Of a DNA stretch of 23,354 bases, positions 6,392 through 14,269 are shown piece after piece. The number at the start of each line of letters is the position of its first letter. Positions within the stretch are counted from its first letter, which is position 1. This DNA is from a virus. A program made the position numbers and the translations under genes. The stretch spans positions 1 to 23,354 of the IMG/VR virus record IMGVR_UViG_3300036978_000277, one strand, 5' to 3'. Below the pieces are notes generated by a model that was given only the letters and a program-made list of their open reading frames with translations, did not search any database and was not told where the DNA came from.

Positions 6392-8155
6392 TTAGCGACC
6401 TAGGTTAAACTTCATGCGGCTAACGATGTCTGCGCGTTGCTCGGCTGAAACTGCATATTGGTTTTGCACCTCAGGAGCAGCTGGGCTTATTGACTCATTA
6501 ATCTTTTCAAGGTGTACCTGCTTTTCACGCAGATCTCTGGTTGACCAAAAGTTATTGATTTGATATGCATTAGTCAAGGGATAGAATGTAGCCTCGGCTA
6601 GAAGCTGCTTCTTACGGCCTTCACTTAAGCCATTCCACTTATCGTGGTACTTAGCTGGCATATCATCAATAAAGTTTGATCTACGCTCTTCAACCATAAA
6701 GCACGAATCCCAAATGCGATTTGTATCAACCGTGCTCATAACATTGCGTTCGTTCATAGCTCCAACAATTTTACCTTGCATCTCTGCAGAAAGAGCAGTA
6801 AACTCACGCTTTTTGTTTTCGGTAAGGAAGTTCATAAATGCCATGTTTGTGCTGGTCTTAGTCTCTGCCTTATTGATAAGAGCAGAGATGCTCTCATTTA
6901 AGGTTGACTTGTATGAAGCGGCCTTAGCAGCAGCTTGAGCAGGTGACCCAGTAAGACCGGCTTTCTTTTCAGTAACCAATTTTGCGTATTCACCATTAAC
7001 TTGCTCTGCAATATAGTCGCTATATGCAAGACCCTTTTCAAGACCCTCCTTTAGGTACTCGGCATACATAATAGCATGCTCTGTCTTTTCACCTACATAC
7101 TCACTGTAGCCAATGCTCTTATTAAGACTCTCGCCTAGGTAGTTTGAGAACTTAATTGACTGCTCTGTCTTTTCAGCTAGGTAGTTTGAGAACTTAATTG
7201 ACTGCTCTGTCTTTTCAGCCAGGTAGTTTGAGAACTGAATGCCTTGGTCGGCTTTTTCGGCAACATGCTCTGAATAGCGGATGCTACCGTCAAGCTGTTC
7301 AGCAATATAGCCAGCATAGTTCTTAATAGAGTTCATATTCTCAGCTAGGTAGTTAGAATAGGTAATTCCCTTATCAAAGCTTTCAGCTAGGTAGTTCACA
7401 TATTCAGTGATACCGTTAACCTTCTCGGCAATTGACTCCGCATACTTAACAAGTTGTTCGGTCTTGCCGCTGCCGGCTGACTCTCTAGCCTCCTTAAGAG
7501 ACTTAATCTCAGTCTTGAGATACTCTGTGTACTTATTAAAGTCTTCTGCTGTTACATAAGTGTGATCCATGTTAGTTTCTTTTGTTTCTTGTATTTTATT
7601 TATTGGTTTATTTATTTCATATATGAAAAGATTTTCATCATTATCAAAGCCAAACGATTCGTTTACTCTTGATAGCTCTGCATTCTCAAATCCAGGATCT
7701 GCGACAAGATCATAGGTAAACCATTTCTTAATCTTCACACGACCATCATCGCCTACAGTACCAGCTGCTCTTGATGAAATATGAAGAGGAATGCCATCCT
7801 CAATAAGAGCCTTTGCCTCTTTACCCTTCGCCGTGTTAAGAAGACGAATACGACCTCTAACCTGCTTGTTAGCCGCGTCATAAGAGAGATCCTCTATCAC
7901 ATGAGAAACATTTGATAGACTTATGTCAAAATCCTTTGGGTGATCAAGCTCTCCAAGAAGCTTCTTGGTCTTAACCTTTTCTTGCAGCTCTTTAATATGA
8001 GGCATTACTTCCTGCTCTTCATAGATGCGGTTGTTTTTGTTTCTTACACCAAATTGTGTAAAAACTCCCTCAAGGATAACACTACCGTCTTGTGACTTTG
8101 TTGTCTCTAGACCAGAGGTTGATCTCTCAAGGATAAGCAAATTTCTTTCTGCCAT
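6392..8155 (-). CDS. 21-22: Prohead protease-scaffold fusion, T4 gp21 + gp22-like
   Basis: A 587-residue fusion. Residues 1-165 are a T4 gp21-type serine protease (S77 family): GVFTQFGVRNKNNRIY near residues 30-45, catalytic His72 in LGELDHP and the serine in HISSRA (128/129). The rest is a scaffold-like core protein, starting with helices and then about eleven 14-residue repeats (around 236-390), with a C-terminal globular part ending SRMKFNLGR. VNE|S at residues 164-167 lies exactly between the domains and fits the enzyme's own specificity, so the fusion probably cuts itself. Met196 follows an A-rich leader-like stretch and could start a separate 392-residue scaffold. T4 keeps these as two genes; phage lambda C/Nu3 shows the nested arrangement. 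The gene has its own late-type promoter motif. Confidence 0.88.
   Translation of the reverse strand: MAERNLLILERSTSGLETTKSQDGSVILEGVFTQFGVRNKNNRIYEEQEVMPHIKELQEKVKTKKLLGELDHPKDFDISLSNVSHVIEDLSYDAANKQVRGRIRLLNTAKGKEAKALIEDGIPLHISSRAAGTVGDDGRVKIKKWFTYDLVADPGFENAELSRVNESFGFDNDENLFIYEINKPINKIQETKETNMDHTYVTAEDFNKYTEYLKTEIKSLKEARESAGSGKTEQLVKYAESIAEKVNGITEYVNYLAESFDKGITYSNYLAENMNSIKNYAGYIAEQLDGSIRYSEHVAEKADQGIQFSNYLAEKTEQSIKFSNYLAEKTEQSIKFSNYLGESLNKSIGYSEYVGEKTEHAIMYAEYLKEGLEKGLAYSDYIAEQVNGEYAKLVTEKKAGLTGSPAQAAAKAASYKSTLNESISALINKAETKTSTNMAFMNFLTENKKREFTALSAEMQGKIVGAMNERNVMSTVDTNRIWDSCFMVEERRSNFIDDMPAKYHDKWNGLSEGRKKQLLAEATFYPLTNAYQINNFWSTRDLREKQVHLEKINESISPAAPEVQNQYAVSAEQRADIVSRMKFNLGR
6985..7450 (-). 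repeat. 42-bp (14-residue) tandem repeats in the scaffold domain
   Basis: About eleven consecutive units with the pattern (Y/F)(S/A)xY(L/I/V)AExxxxxIx. Two neighbouring units (7139-7180 and 7181-7222) differ at only one base; the others are diverged. Fourteen residues equal two heptads, fitting a regular coiled coil in which unit number sets length. Confidence 0.85.
7568..7588 (-). promoter_or_regulatory. Possible internal translation start for free scaffold
   Basis: The in-frame ATG at 7570-7568 (Met196) is preceded by AAGAAACAAAAGAAACTAAC, which resembles the A/C-rich leaders of true genes in this window. It lies in the low-conservation linker between protease and scaffold and would yield scaffold without protease. 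Confidence 0.4.
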
Positions 8156-8182
8156 TCTGCTGCTTTTATTTTATGCGGTTGA

Positions 8183-8192
8183 ATTATATATC
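8183..8192 (-). promoter_or_regulatory. Putative late promoter (GATATATAAT)
   Basis: Matches the window consensus, 28 bases before the protease-scaffold start, in the 54-base gap after gp20. Confidence 0.55.
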
Positions 8193-8209
8193 GCTCTTAA
8201 GATTTCTTT

Positions 8210-9856
8210 TTAGATGCCTAAATCTAGACCTCCCGCCGCGTCATCCTTCTTTTTCTCAGGCTTAAAGTCTTTCTTATCAGCCCCTAGTAGGATCTTTTCA
8301 ATGTCACCGTCTACAAAGCCTTCCTTCTCAAGTTCGGCTCTCTTTTTAGCTCTTTCATTTGCCTTGATGTCATCGTGGGTAAATCCGCCGTAGCGCTTAA
8401 TTAGCCAACCTAGATCAAAATAGGGTACCTCTGTCATGTTTGCATCCATAGTGCTCAATTGGGTCTTCATATTGCCAATAAAGTCAACTCGCTTACCCAT
8501 CAGCTCCATTTCCTTTAGTTCCTCAAATACGTTGTCCTTAACCCACTTAACACCAAGACCAGCCTTAAAGGCAACGTCATTCTTAAGTTCTGGATGATTA
8601 AGACAGAGCTGCAGATAGAGAGGCTTAACCATGATCTCCTGAAAGATCGATCTAATGCGGTCAATAAACTTGGCAAACTTAATCTCATCGCGCAGCATAC
8701 CGCTAGCCTCAAGTTCCCATGTAGAACCACCTTCCCGGTCAAATCTAGAGAAGGGTATTTTTGATGCAAGCTTTAGACGGTCGGCAAAGTACTTAAGAGA
8801 CTCGGTGTCTCCTAAGTCAGGGCCGTCTCCACCAACATTCTCAATCTCAGGCTGTTCACCGTCCTTTGATGGCAACCAATACTCTTTATTAAACGGCATC
8901 ATAGGTTTGCCATTTGTTGACATTTCGCCACTATCAAAATCAAAGTCAACTACCTCGCGGTACGAGTTCATTAATTGAGCTAGTGACTGCTTGGCACGTG
9001 TCTTTGACTTACCACCGACTGGTATGACAAACTTAGTCTTAAAGCTAGCATTGGTGACAGCCCAAATAATCCTGGTATGCTCCATGATGCGCAGCATATT
9101 AAATGCCCGAATCAGACGCTCAACATAGGATGTTCTCTGAGGTGAATTGACTTGTGAATATGAAATGTAAATGATTTGTGAATCCCATAGGGTCTTTTCT
9201 TTAACACCCTGACCTTTATATTGAACCCACTTAACCTTTCCTGTCTCGGTGTCAACACCATGAACAAGAGATTGCGGATCCAACTCCTTGAAACCAATGA
9301 TCTCGGTTTGCTTGTCATTGTAAATGATCTCAAAGGCTAGGAATCCGTCAACGAGCCACTTTCTGAAATAGTTCCAAATGCTAAGTGCATCATTAAAGCC
9401 AAAATAGTTGTAAATGTTATTGTAGACATCGCCAATTTCTTCCTCAACTGAAGCAGTAATCTGTCCAGTGAAGTGTCCATACGCGCAATAGTTACTCTCA
9501 TCAAATACAATGGCTTCATCGCATAGGACATCCAAGATCTCTTCAATTTCATCTTGGACGGCAAATGTTCTATACTTAATAACCTTTTGCTTGTACTGAC
9601 GATCAAAGAACGCAATGTTCTTTTTCATCTTAGTGTCAGTCAGCGACATAGCCGCAAATGGCGAGTAAATGTCATCACTATCACTACCAGAGGGGTTCAT
9701 CGTGTACCCGTATTGGTTTTCAGTGAATCCTATTGCACGTGAGTTTCTGATGATCATATCATCATATGCCATGCCTAAATTCGATAAGTCCTTTAGGATC
9801 TTACGAACCGGATTATCATTGGTAAGAGGTCCTTTTCTATTTGTGAATCCAGCCAT
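8210..9856 (-). CDS. 20: Portal vertex protein, T4 gp20-like
   Basis: A 548-residue protein (T4 gp20 is 524) forming the twelve-subunit portal through which DNA is packaged and leaves the head. Recognisable stretches include VQDEIEEILDVLCDEAIV, DPQSLVHGVDTETGKVKW, the MPFNKEYWLP motif near residue 318, then the variable Gly-rich loop and a long helical C-terminal half with DEIKFAKFIDRIRSIFQEI. It is directly followed by the protease-scaffold gene, as in T4-type head modules. The C-terminal tail is Lys/Asp-rich and probably flexible. A late-promoter-like motif lies 18 bases ahead of the ATG. No Shine-Dalgarno is seen. Identification is secure from order and sequence together. Confidence 0.92.
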   Translation of the reverse strand: MAGFTNRKGPLTNDNPVRKILKDLSNLGMAYDDMIIRNSRAIGFTENQYGYTMNPSGSDSDDIYSPFAAMSLTDTKMKKNIAFFDRQYKQKVIKYRTFAVQDEIEEILDVLCDEAIVFDESNYCAYGHFTGQITASVEEEIGDVYNNIYNYFGFNDALSIWNYFRKWLVDGFLAFEIIYNDKQTEIIGFKELDPQSLVHGVDTETGKVKWVQYKGQGVKEKTLWDSQIIYISYSQVNSPQRTSYVERLIRAFNMLRIMEHTRIIWAVTNASFKTKFVIPVGGKSKTRAKQSLAQLMNSYREVVDFDFDSGEMSTNGKPMMPFNKEYWLPSKDGEQPEIENVGGDGPDLGDTESLKYFADRLKLASKIPFSRFDREGGSTWELEASGMLRDEIKFAKFIDRIRSIFQEIMVKPLYLQLCLNHPELKNDVAFKAGLGVKWVKDNVFEELKEMELMGKRVDFIGNMKTQLSTMDANMTEVPYFDLGWLIKRYGGFTHDDIKANERAKKRAELEKEGFVDGDIEKILLGADKKDFKPEKKKDDAAGGLDLGI

Positions 9857-9873
9857 GTTAGCTTGCGTGTTGG

Positions 9874-9883
9874 TTTATATATC
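9874..9883 (-). promoter_or_regulatory. Putative late promoter of gp20 (GATATATAAA)
   Basis: An exact consensus match, overlapping the last codons of the upstream gene by two bases and 18 bases before the gp20 ATG. The leader would be only about 10 bases. Confidence 0.6.
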
Positions 9884-10448
9884 ACACTACGTAATATAGT
9901 GATTGTGCTCTTTTTATTGTGGTTCCGTGGAACATATTTTCATCATTTACCGCTCCAATGTACCAATTTTCATAACCTATGATGCGCATATTGCGAATAC
10001 GATCTAGTCGGTATTGCTTTACACAGTGTCCTAGATTATATAGCTTGCCGTATGCCGACTTAAGATTGTCCCAGCTTAGTCCAGTGAGAGATGACTGGTT
10101 AAGCGGCTTACCAAGATTAGATCCATTGAGCTGTGATTGAATAATAGCTGAAAATGATGACCAGATGCGGTTAATGATGCTAATCCTAATGTCGTATGGA
10201 ATATAATGGAGGTTAATCCCCACTCCATTGCCAGATGGACTAGACCCTAAACCGATTATGATTGGACTTGTGTCATACCAGGGTTCATCGGCGCCAAAGT
10301 ACTCAAATGAATACATCTTACCTAAGTCAAAACGGCCTGAATAGCGGCTGCCAATAAGAGAGAGTTGACTTTGGCTAACTTTGGATGCCTTCCGGCGTCC
10401 CTTGTTTGCCTTTACATATGTCTCTATCTCTAGCTTAAGATTTTCCAT
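9882..10448 (-). CDS. Conserved virion-type protein with YDTSPIIIGLG/GINLHYIP motif
   Basis: A 188-residue protein. The centre reads YFGADEPWYDTSPIIIGLG and then GVGINLHYIPYDIRISIINR, a signature I associate with a conserved protein found near head and tail genes in many T4-like myoviruses; its precise role is not known to me. The basic N-terminus (VKANKGRRKASK) may touch DNA. It starts two bases after the gp4 stop, so the two are probably translationally coupled, and ends inside the gp20 promoter motif. A head- or neck-completion role fits the neighbourhood (gp4 upstream, portal downstream) but is inference. Confidence 0.7.
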   Translation of the reverse strand: MENLKLEIETYVKANKGRRKASKVSQSQLSLIGSRYSGRFDLGKMYSFEYFGADEPWYDTSPIIIGLGSSPSGNGVGINLHYIPYDIRISIINRIWSSFSAIIQSQLNGSNLGKPLNQSSLTGLSWDNLKSAYGKLYNLGHCVKQYRLDRIRNMRIIGYENWYIGAVNDENMFHGTTIKRAQSLYYVV

Positions 10449-10450
10449 GA

Positions 10451-10939
10451 CTAAAAGAGATTTGAGTCCTCGGTAATAAACATCACCTTAAAGTTCTGTT
10501 GCAGAGCCGCCTTCTGCAGAGCATCACTCTTGCATAGGTTCTTTACATACTGTTCATATATGTACTTGTAGCTTAGCATTGCTTTAGCCGTTTTGCGTTT
10601 AGGTTCTTTAGGCTTTTGTAGTTGAGCCTTTGGCTTTACCTCAACCACATAGGTTTCAATCACTTCACCTTCACTGGTCGCCTTACGTAACTTAATGTAA
10701 AAATCAGGGAAGTACTTATGAAACTTGTTGTCAAGAATACTAAAGTACTGAATAGAGAAGGGTTCACTCATCCAACTTATTACATCAGGATTATGATCAC
10801 ACCAGTGACAGAATTTGCGTTCCCAGCTACTTCGGTAAATGATAGGCAGTGGGCCATTATACTTATGAGAATTGGCAGGCTGATAGTAACCCTGCTTAAA
10901 TCCTGACTTAAGTGTTGGCTTAACCTGCTTAATGTTCAT
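10451..10939 (-). CDS. 4: Head completion nuclease, T4 gp4-like
   Basis: The protein is about 162 residues from the chosen start (T4 gp4, also called gp50/4, is 150). The family signature is clear: YRSSWERKFCHWCDHNP (35-51), then SEPFSIQY, HKYFPDF and VVEVKPK. D79, E100 and K102 form a PD-(D/E)xK nuclease pattern, with Glu40 as a further conserved acidic residue. In T4 this protein acts late in head maturation, before tails join. I chose the ATG at 10939 because it overlaps the gp55 stop as TAATG. The longer frame from 11023 would overlap gp55 by 85 bases and adds nothing family-like. The stop is TAG. Confidence 0.88.
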   Translation of the reverse strand: MNIKQVKPTLKSGFKQGYYQPANSHKYNGPLPIIYRSSWERKFCHWCDHNPDVISWMSEPFSIQYFSILDNKFHKYFPDFYIKLRKATSEGEVIETYVVEVKPKAQLQKPKEPKRKTAKAMLSYKYIYEQYVKNLCKSDALQKAALQQNFKVMFITEDSNLF

Positions 10940-11304
10940 TAGATAGAATAGATCCCTTCGCTGTCTGATGACCCTGTGATGGAGACAGTACCTGCATACT
11001 TCTTTGGGTGGATTGTATTCCATCCCTTAGCAAACCCTCTCTTAGCAATTTCAGTATAGTATGCAAATGCATTACTGCCCTTATCAGGGTTAAAGCTTCT
11101 CCAGTATCGGAAGAGGTCCATATATGCCATAGCAATGCAGTCCTGCTTATCCTCGCTGTTGCTATATTGCAGTCTGTTTGAGGAGCGATCGGCTAGCATC
11201 ATCAGCATTTTTAGAGCAGTTGGTGTAAGTTCATCTTGCTCTTTTGACTTAACGATTTCGGCTAGGAGATCTTTGTTATTAAGATAGTTTTTCTTTCTAG
11301 GCAT
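10939..11304 (-). CDS. 55: Late sigma factor, T4 gp55-like (short form)
   Basis: A 121-residue protein similar to T4 gp55, the sigma-like factor that directs host RNA polymerase to late promoters. The start KNYLNNKDLLAEIVK matches the T4 opening (YNYVNNKELLQAI). Residues 49-98 resemble the region 2-like core: QDCIAMAYMDLFRYWRSF, then NAFAYYTEIAKRGFAKGW. T4 gp55 has 185 residues; the missing part is most of the C-terminal region. The end EGIYSI is short and hydrophobic and could replace the sliding-clamp-binding tail of T4 gp55, but this is a guess. It has its own late-type promoter motif, pointing to autoregulation, and its stop overlaps the gp4 start. Confidence 0.85.
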   Translation of the reverse strand: MPRKKNYLNNKDLLAEIVKSKEQDELTPTALKMLMMLADRSSNRLQYSNSEDKQDCIAMAYMDLFRYWRSFNPDKGSNAFAYYTEIAKRGFAKGWNTIHPKKYAGTVSITGSSDSEGIYSI

Positions 11305-11330
11305 GTCTGTTATTATTTGGGTGAGATTAA

Positions 11331-11340
11331 TTTATATATT
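11331..11340 (-). promoter_or_regulatory. Putative late promoter of gp55 (AATATATAAA)
   Basis: One base off GATATATAAA, 27 bases before the gp55 ATG and directly after the terminator of the upstream gene. Confidence 0.5.
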
Positions 11341-11346
11341 ATACAC

Positions 11347-11374
11347 AAAAAAGCCAGGATAGTCACCCTGGCTT
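11347..11374 (-). terminator. Intrinsic terminator ahead of gp55
   Basis: On the minus strand AAGCCAGG and CCTGGCTT form an 8-bp stem around an 8-base loop, followed by TTTT. It lies 25 bases past the stop of the 623-residue gene and just before the gp55 promoter motif. Confidence 0.8.
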
Positions 11375-11398
11375 AATTTTTTATGAATAAAAATAAGA

Positions 11399-13270
11399 TT
11401 AAATCTTTACCTTTAACAATCCACGCTTAATTAGGTCTGATTTAAGTGTCTTGGCATCAATAACATCAACAAGATCGTTGTCGCCTAGAGAAGCATACTC
11501 TTCGGCATTCACCATTACCTCATCACCCTTCTTATAAGAACCAACATTATCATCAATAGTAGCCTCAGTATATCCTGAGTTTAGATAGTCAAGCTTAGTT
11601 TTTTTTTCAGAGAGGTATGTTAACTGCAGCTCTTTTTCCTTTTTAGTGATCTCTCCCTCTACTAGAGAAAGGGCAGTAGCAAGTTCATCAACGCGACCTA
11701 TACGAGAAATTGCAGAATTAATCTGTTCACGCTTATTCTCAAGAAAGGAGAGTTCATCATTAATGATACTCCTCTTCTGCTCAACTAGGGCAGTCTTATG
11801 TCCTTCTGCAACTAGTGATTTAGCTAGGTATGAAGTTGCATCATAACCAATAAACTCCTTAGTCTCTTTAAGAGCAGCCGTTGCTGTAGTAAAGAACTTC
11901 ATTTCATTTAGCTTCATAGCTGGGTTAACCTTATTCACCCAAACACCTTCCTCAACGGCTAGCATAGTTAGGTAGACATTAAGGAACTCAGTGCTGCTTA
12001 AGCCAAGTGCAGTGTCAAGTTCTCCAACCATGTCAAAGTTTTCAACTAGGGTAGCAATTCGGTCAGCTTTCCATGCTTCGCGGAATGAGAACACTTTATT
12101 TGCAATAAGAGACTCTTTAACAACAGTTGCAGTTTTACCTGTAAGATCAAGAGTTCCTAGTTTAATAGTACCCTCGGTAAGATTGATGTCAAGAGTTTTG
12201 TCGTTCTCTCCGAACATAACAAGAGATTCATTCATCTGACGGAACATTCCTAGTGCAGCCAGGACTTGTGTGAACCTTGAATCAGTGACATGAGCCTCAG
12301 TGATATTGCGACCATCAAACGACCAGTTCTTACCATGAAGATGGAATAGGACCTTGTTACCCTCGCTAATCATAGGAGTGATGATCTTTTGTACTACTGC
12401 CTTAGACTGATTGGCTCCCATGCCCTCTGCCTTCATTTCATTAAGAATGCTACGAAGTTCAGCCGACCACGGATTAGCGGCTGCTACACGGGCAAATCCA
12501 GCCTTAACAACATCCTCCGACTCTTTAAGCATAATTGTTAACTCACCAGCAAGCTTTGTATCAAGTGGGTTATTCCTGCCACCAATCGCTGAAATTGCCT
12601 CGTTAACCTTAAATGACCACTGATGGTTAGCATAAATGTCATTTATATATGTTCTTAGCTCACTAATAGGACGGATCCAATCGTAAACTGTAGATGTCTT
12701 ATAGATGTTCTTGGCAATACCGTATTTAAGAACTGGTGAAACCTTTTCATCAATTAGCTTAAGCCAAATCTCCTTGGCATTATTCCCTTCCTTAATGTCA
12801 TTAAGTTCATCAGTTGTGAACTTTGCAATTATGTCTGCATTAATTGTCATTTCAGGGAACATTCTTAATGCTGCCTCAAGAAGTTCCTTAGCCTGCTTAC
12901 CTGAGTAGGATGTCCTTGATGTGTCCCCTGCCATTTCGTTAAGACTATTGATAGTAGTGACTACCTTTTCATATAGGTCGACTAGTGTGAACTTCATGTG
13001 TTTATGATTTTTTTGCTGTGTTTCTTGCATTACAATAAGAGTGTTATGAGCATGAATTGCGGCGAGTGCCATTTGCTGTGGAGTGCCCATACCTACCAGG
13101 ATGGCCAAAACTTGGCCAGGAGACTTGCCACTCTTAAAAAACTCACGAGTTAGGTCCATGAGCTGTTTTGGGGGAGAATTTAGGTAGGGTGCCCTAGTGT
13201 TTACTCCATACTGAGGAGTAACCAATCCATGTGCATAAACCTGAGTCTGCCCTTCGGATAGTTTTGTCAT
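11399..13270 (-). CDS. Large unknown protein, probable virion component
   Basis: A 623-residue protein that I do not recognise. Residues 1-91 are a separate-looking region with PYLNSPPKQLMDLTREFF and a hydrophobic Gly/Ala segment. From Met92 (base 12997) the sequence restarts as MKFTLVDLYEKVVTTINSLNE, which resembles the capsid-targeting tags elsewhere in the window and is preceded by an A-rich, leader-like stretch ending AAACAC. The middle is helical. A coiled coil with EQKRSIINDELSFLENKR is found near residues 497-560, and the C-terminus is a small domain (SYKKGDEVMVNAEEYASLG). It has its own late promoter motif and a terminator, so it is expressed as a single late unit. A head or injected protein is plausible. 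No ADP-ribosyltransferase or hydrolase motif is visible. Confidence 0.75.
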   Translation of the reverse strand: MTKLSEGQTQVYAHGLVTPQYGVNTRAPYLNSPPKQLMDLTREFFKSGKSPGQVLAILVGMGTPQQMALAAIHAHNTLIVMQETQQKNHKHMKFTLVDLYEKVVTTINSLNEMAGDTSRTSYSGKQAKELLEAALRMFPEMTINADIIAKFTTDELNDIKEGNNAKEIWLKLIDEKVSPVLKYGIAKNIYKTSTVYDWIRPISELRTYINDIYANHQWSFKVNEAISAIGGRNNPLDTKLAGELTIMLKESEDVVKAGFARVAAANPWSAELRSILNEMKAEGMGANQSKAVVQKIITPMISEGNKVLFHLHGKNWSFDGRNITEAHVTDSRFTQVLAALGMFRQMNESLVMFGENDKTLDINLTEGTIKLGTLDLTGKTATVVKESLIANKVFSFREAWKADRIATLVENFDMVGELDTALGLSSTEFLNVYLTMLAVEEGVWVNKVNPAMKLNEMKFFTTATAALKETKEFIGYDATSYLAKSLVAEGHKTALVEQKRSIINDELSFLENKREQINSAISRIGRVDELATALSLVEGEITKKEKELQLTYLSEKKTKLDYLNSGYTEATIDDNVGSYKKGDEVMVNAEEYASLGDNDLVDVIDAKTLKSDLIKRGLLKVKI

Positions 13271-13287
13271 TGTGTATTTTGATTTTG

Positions 13288-13297
13288 TTTATATATC
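13288..13297 (-). promoter_or_regulatory. Putative late promoter (GATATATAAA)
   Basis: An exact consensus match, 18 bases before the ATG of the 623-residue protein; the leader AACAAAATCAAAATACACA has no Shine-Dalgarno. Confidence 0.6.
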
Positions 13298-13316
13298 AAT
13301 GCTATGAAATGAACTT

Positions 13317-14246
13317 TTACCCTTCGTTGTTAAACTTATTTCGATATTCTTCACTATAGGGATCCTCAGGCGACTTAGGTGCAGTCGTAATTTCGTTCTG
13401 TATGAAGGGTGGTGTATCAATTGGAGGCTGTGGGTTTAGATTGCTAAAGATGGCATCTTTAGGTGCTTTAGACATATCATCAACCGTATACACTGCCTGT
13501 TGAATGACACCACCAAACCTAATCTCGCCATCTCTAAACATACCAATTCCATTGCGATTAGGATTAAGGTTAGTGTCCTTAGTCATTTCTATGATCTCGG
13601 CTAGTAGAATGCCACCTTCAAAGACAGGCATAAATGTCTTAACCTGGATTGAGAACTCCACGTTGAACTCCTTCTTATCATTTAGGCCAAACTCAAATAG
13701 GCGAGTCTGTGTGTACTCTTCTGGAACTGTAAGTGAAGCCTGCATTCTCATCATGCCTAAGTCAACCTGATAGAGTGTTGCCTTATAGAGCTTACTCATA
13801 ATAGACTCGGTAACCTTTAGCATTTCAGTGTTATTTGAGCAGACAATGGTACAGTCAAAACTCAACTCAATCGGTAAGAATGCGGTCTCAAGTGAAAATG
13901 TTTTAAGTTGGCCGTCAAATTCCCTGACAAATTCAGATCTGACAAACTTATTTGTCATTTCACCTGAATTGATTCCGCCACTCGTAAACTGAATAACTCC
14001 TCTAGGTACCACTTCATAATCTCCAATAGCTTCACCGGCTTCCTCGGCTCCAAACTTAAAGACATCAAGTAAGAGTCTTTCATTACCTGTCACTGAATAG
14101 TAAAAGGGCACAGGGATTTTAACCTGAGTGTCCTCACTGGTCCTATTGTAAAAGTAGATCTTGTCTCTAAGCTCAGCCAGAGTAGCTACAATAATGTAGC
14201 GAAGTATGACGTTATCTCGATTGAATTCCTGGTTATAAGTTGACAT
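13317..14246 (-). CDS. 15: Tail sheath stabiliser/tail completion protein, T4 gp15-like
   Basis: A 309-residue protein (T4 gp15 is 272). The arrangement matches gp15: an N-terminal RYIIVATLAELRDKIYFYNR, then VKIPVPFYYSV, VVPRGVIQFTSGGI, LPIELSFDCTIVCSNNTEML with a helix before LYKATLYQVDLG, then a strand ending in FSIQVKTFMPVFEGG, and a proline-rich disordered tail. T4 gp15 caps the tail tube and sheath and meets the head neck. The similarity is recognised by pattern rather than by alignment, so another neck protein cannot be excluded. It has a promoter-like motif 13 bases before the ATG and lies just after gp46, marking the change from replication to structural genes. Confidence 0.7.
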   Translation of the reverse strand: MSTYNQEFNRDNVILRYIIVATLAELRDKIYFYNRTSEDTQVKIPVPFYYSVTGNERLLLDVFKFGAEEAGEAIGDYEVVPRGVIQFTSGGINSGEMTNKFVRSEFVREFDGQLKTFSLETAFLPIELSFDCTIVCSNNTEMLKVTESIMSKLYKATLYQVDLGMMRMQASLTVPEEYTQTRLFEFGLNDKKEFNVEFSIQVKTFMPVFEGGILLAEIIEMTKDTNLNPNRNGIGMFRDGEIRFGGVIQQAVYTVDDMSKAPKDAIFSNLNPQPPIDTPPFIQNEITTAPKSPEDPYSEEYRNKFNNEG

Positions 14247-14258
14247 GGACCGGTTTAA

Positions 14259-14268
14259 CCTATATATC
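14259..14268 (-). promoter_or_regulatory. Putative late promoter (GATATATAGG)
   Basis: Matches GATATATA and diverges in the last two bases. It sits 13 bases before the gp15-like ATG and marks the boundary between replication and late genes. Confidence 0.45.
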
Positions 14269-14269
14269 T

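Noticed and set aside
8515-9615. Several minus-strand frames in another phase inside gp20
   Set aside because: Out-of-frame shadows of the portal gene, without leaders or domains.
10940-11023. Longer N-terminus for gp4 starting at 11023
   Set aside because: It would overlap gp55 by 85 bases and add residues unlike the gp4 family; the TAATG overlap at 10939 gives a natural start and the right length.
11399-13270. The 623-residue protein as an Alt-type ADP-ribosyltransferase
   Set aside because: Similar size to T4 Alt, but I see no R-S-ExE pattern or other ADP-ribosyltransferase motif.
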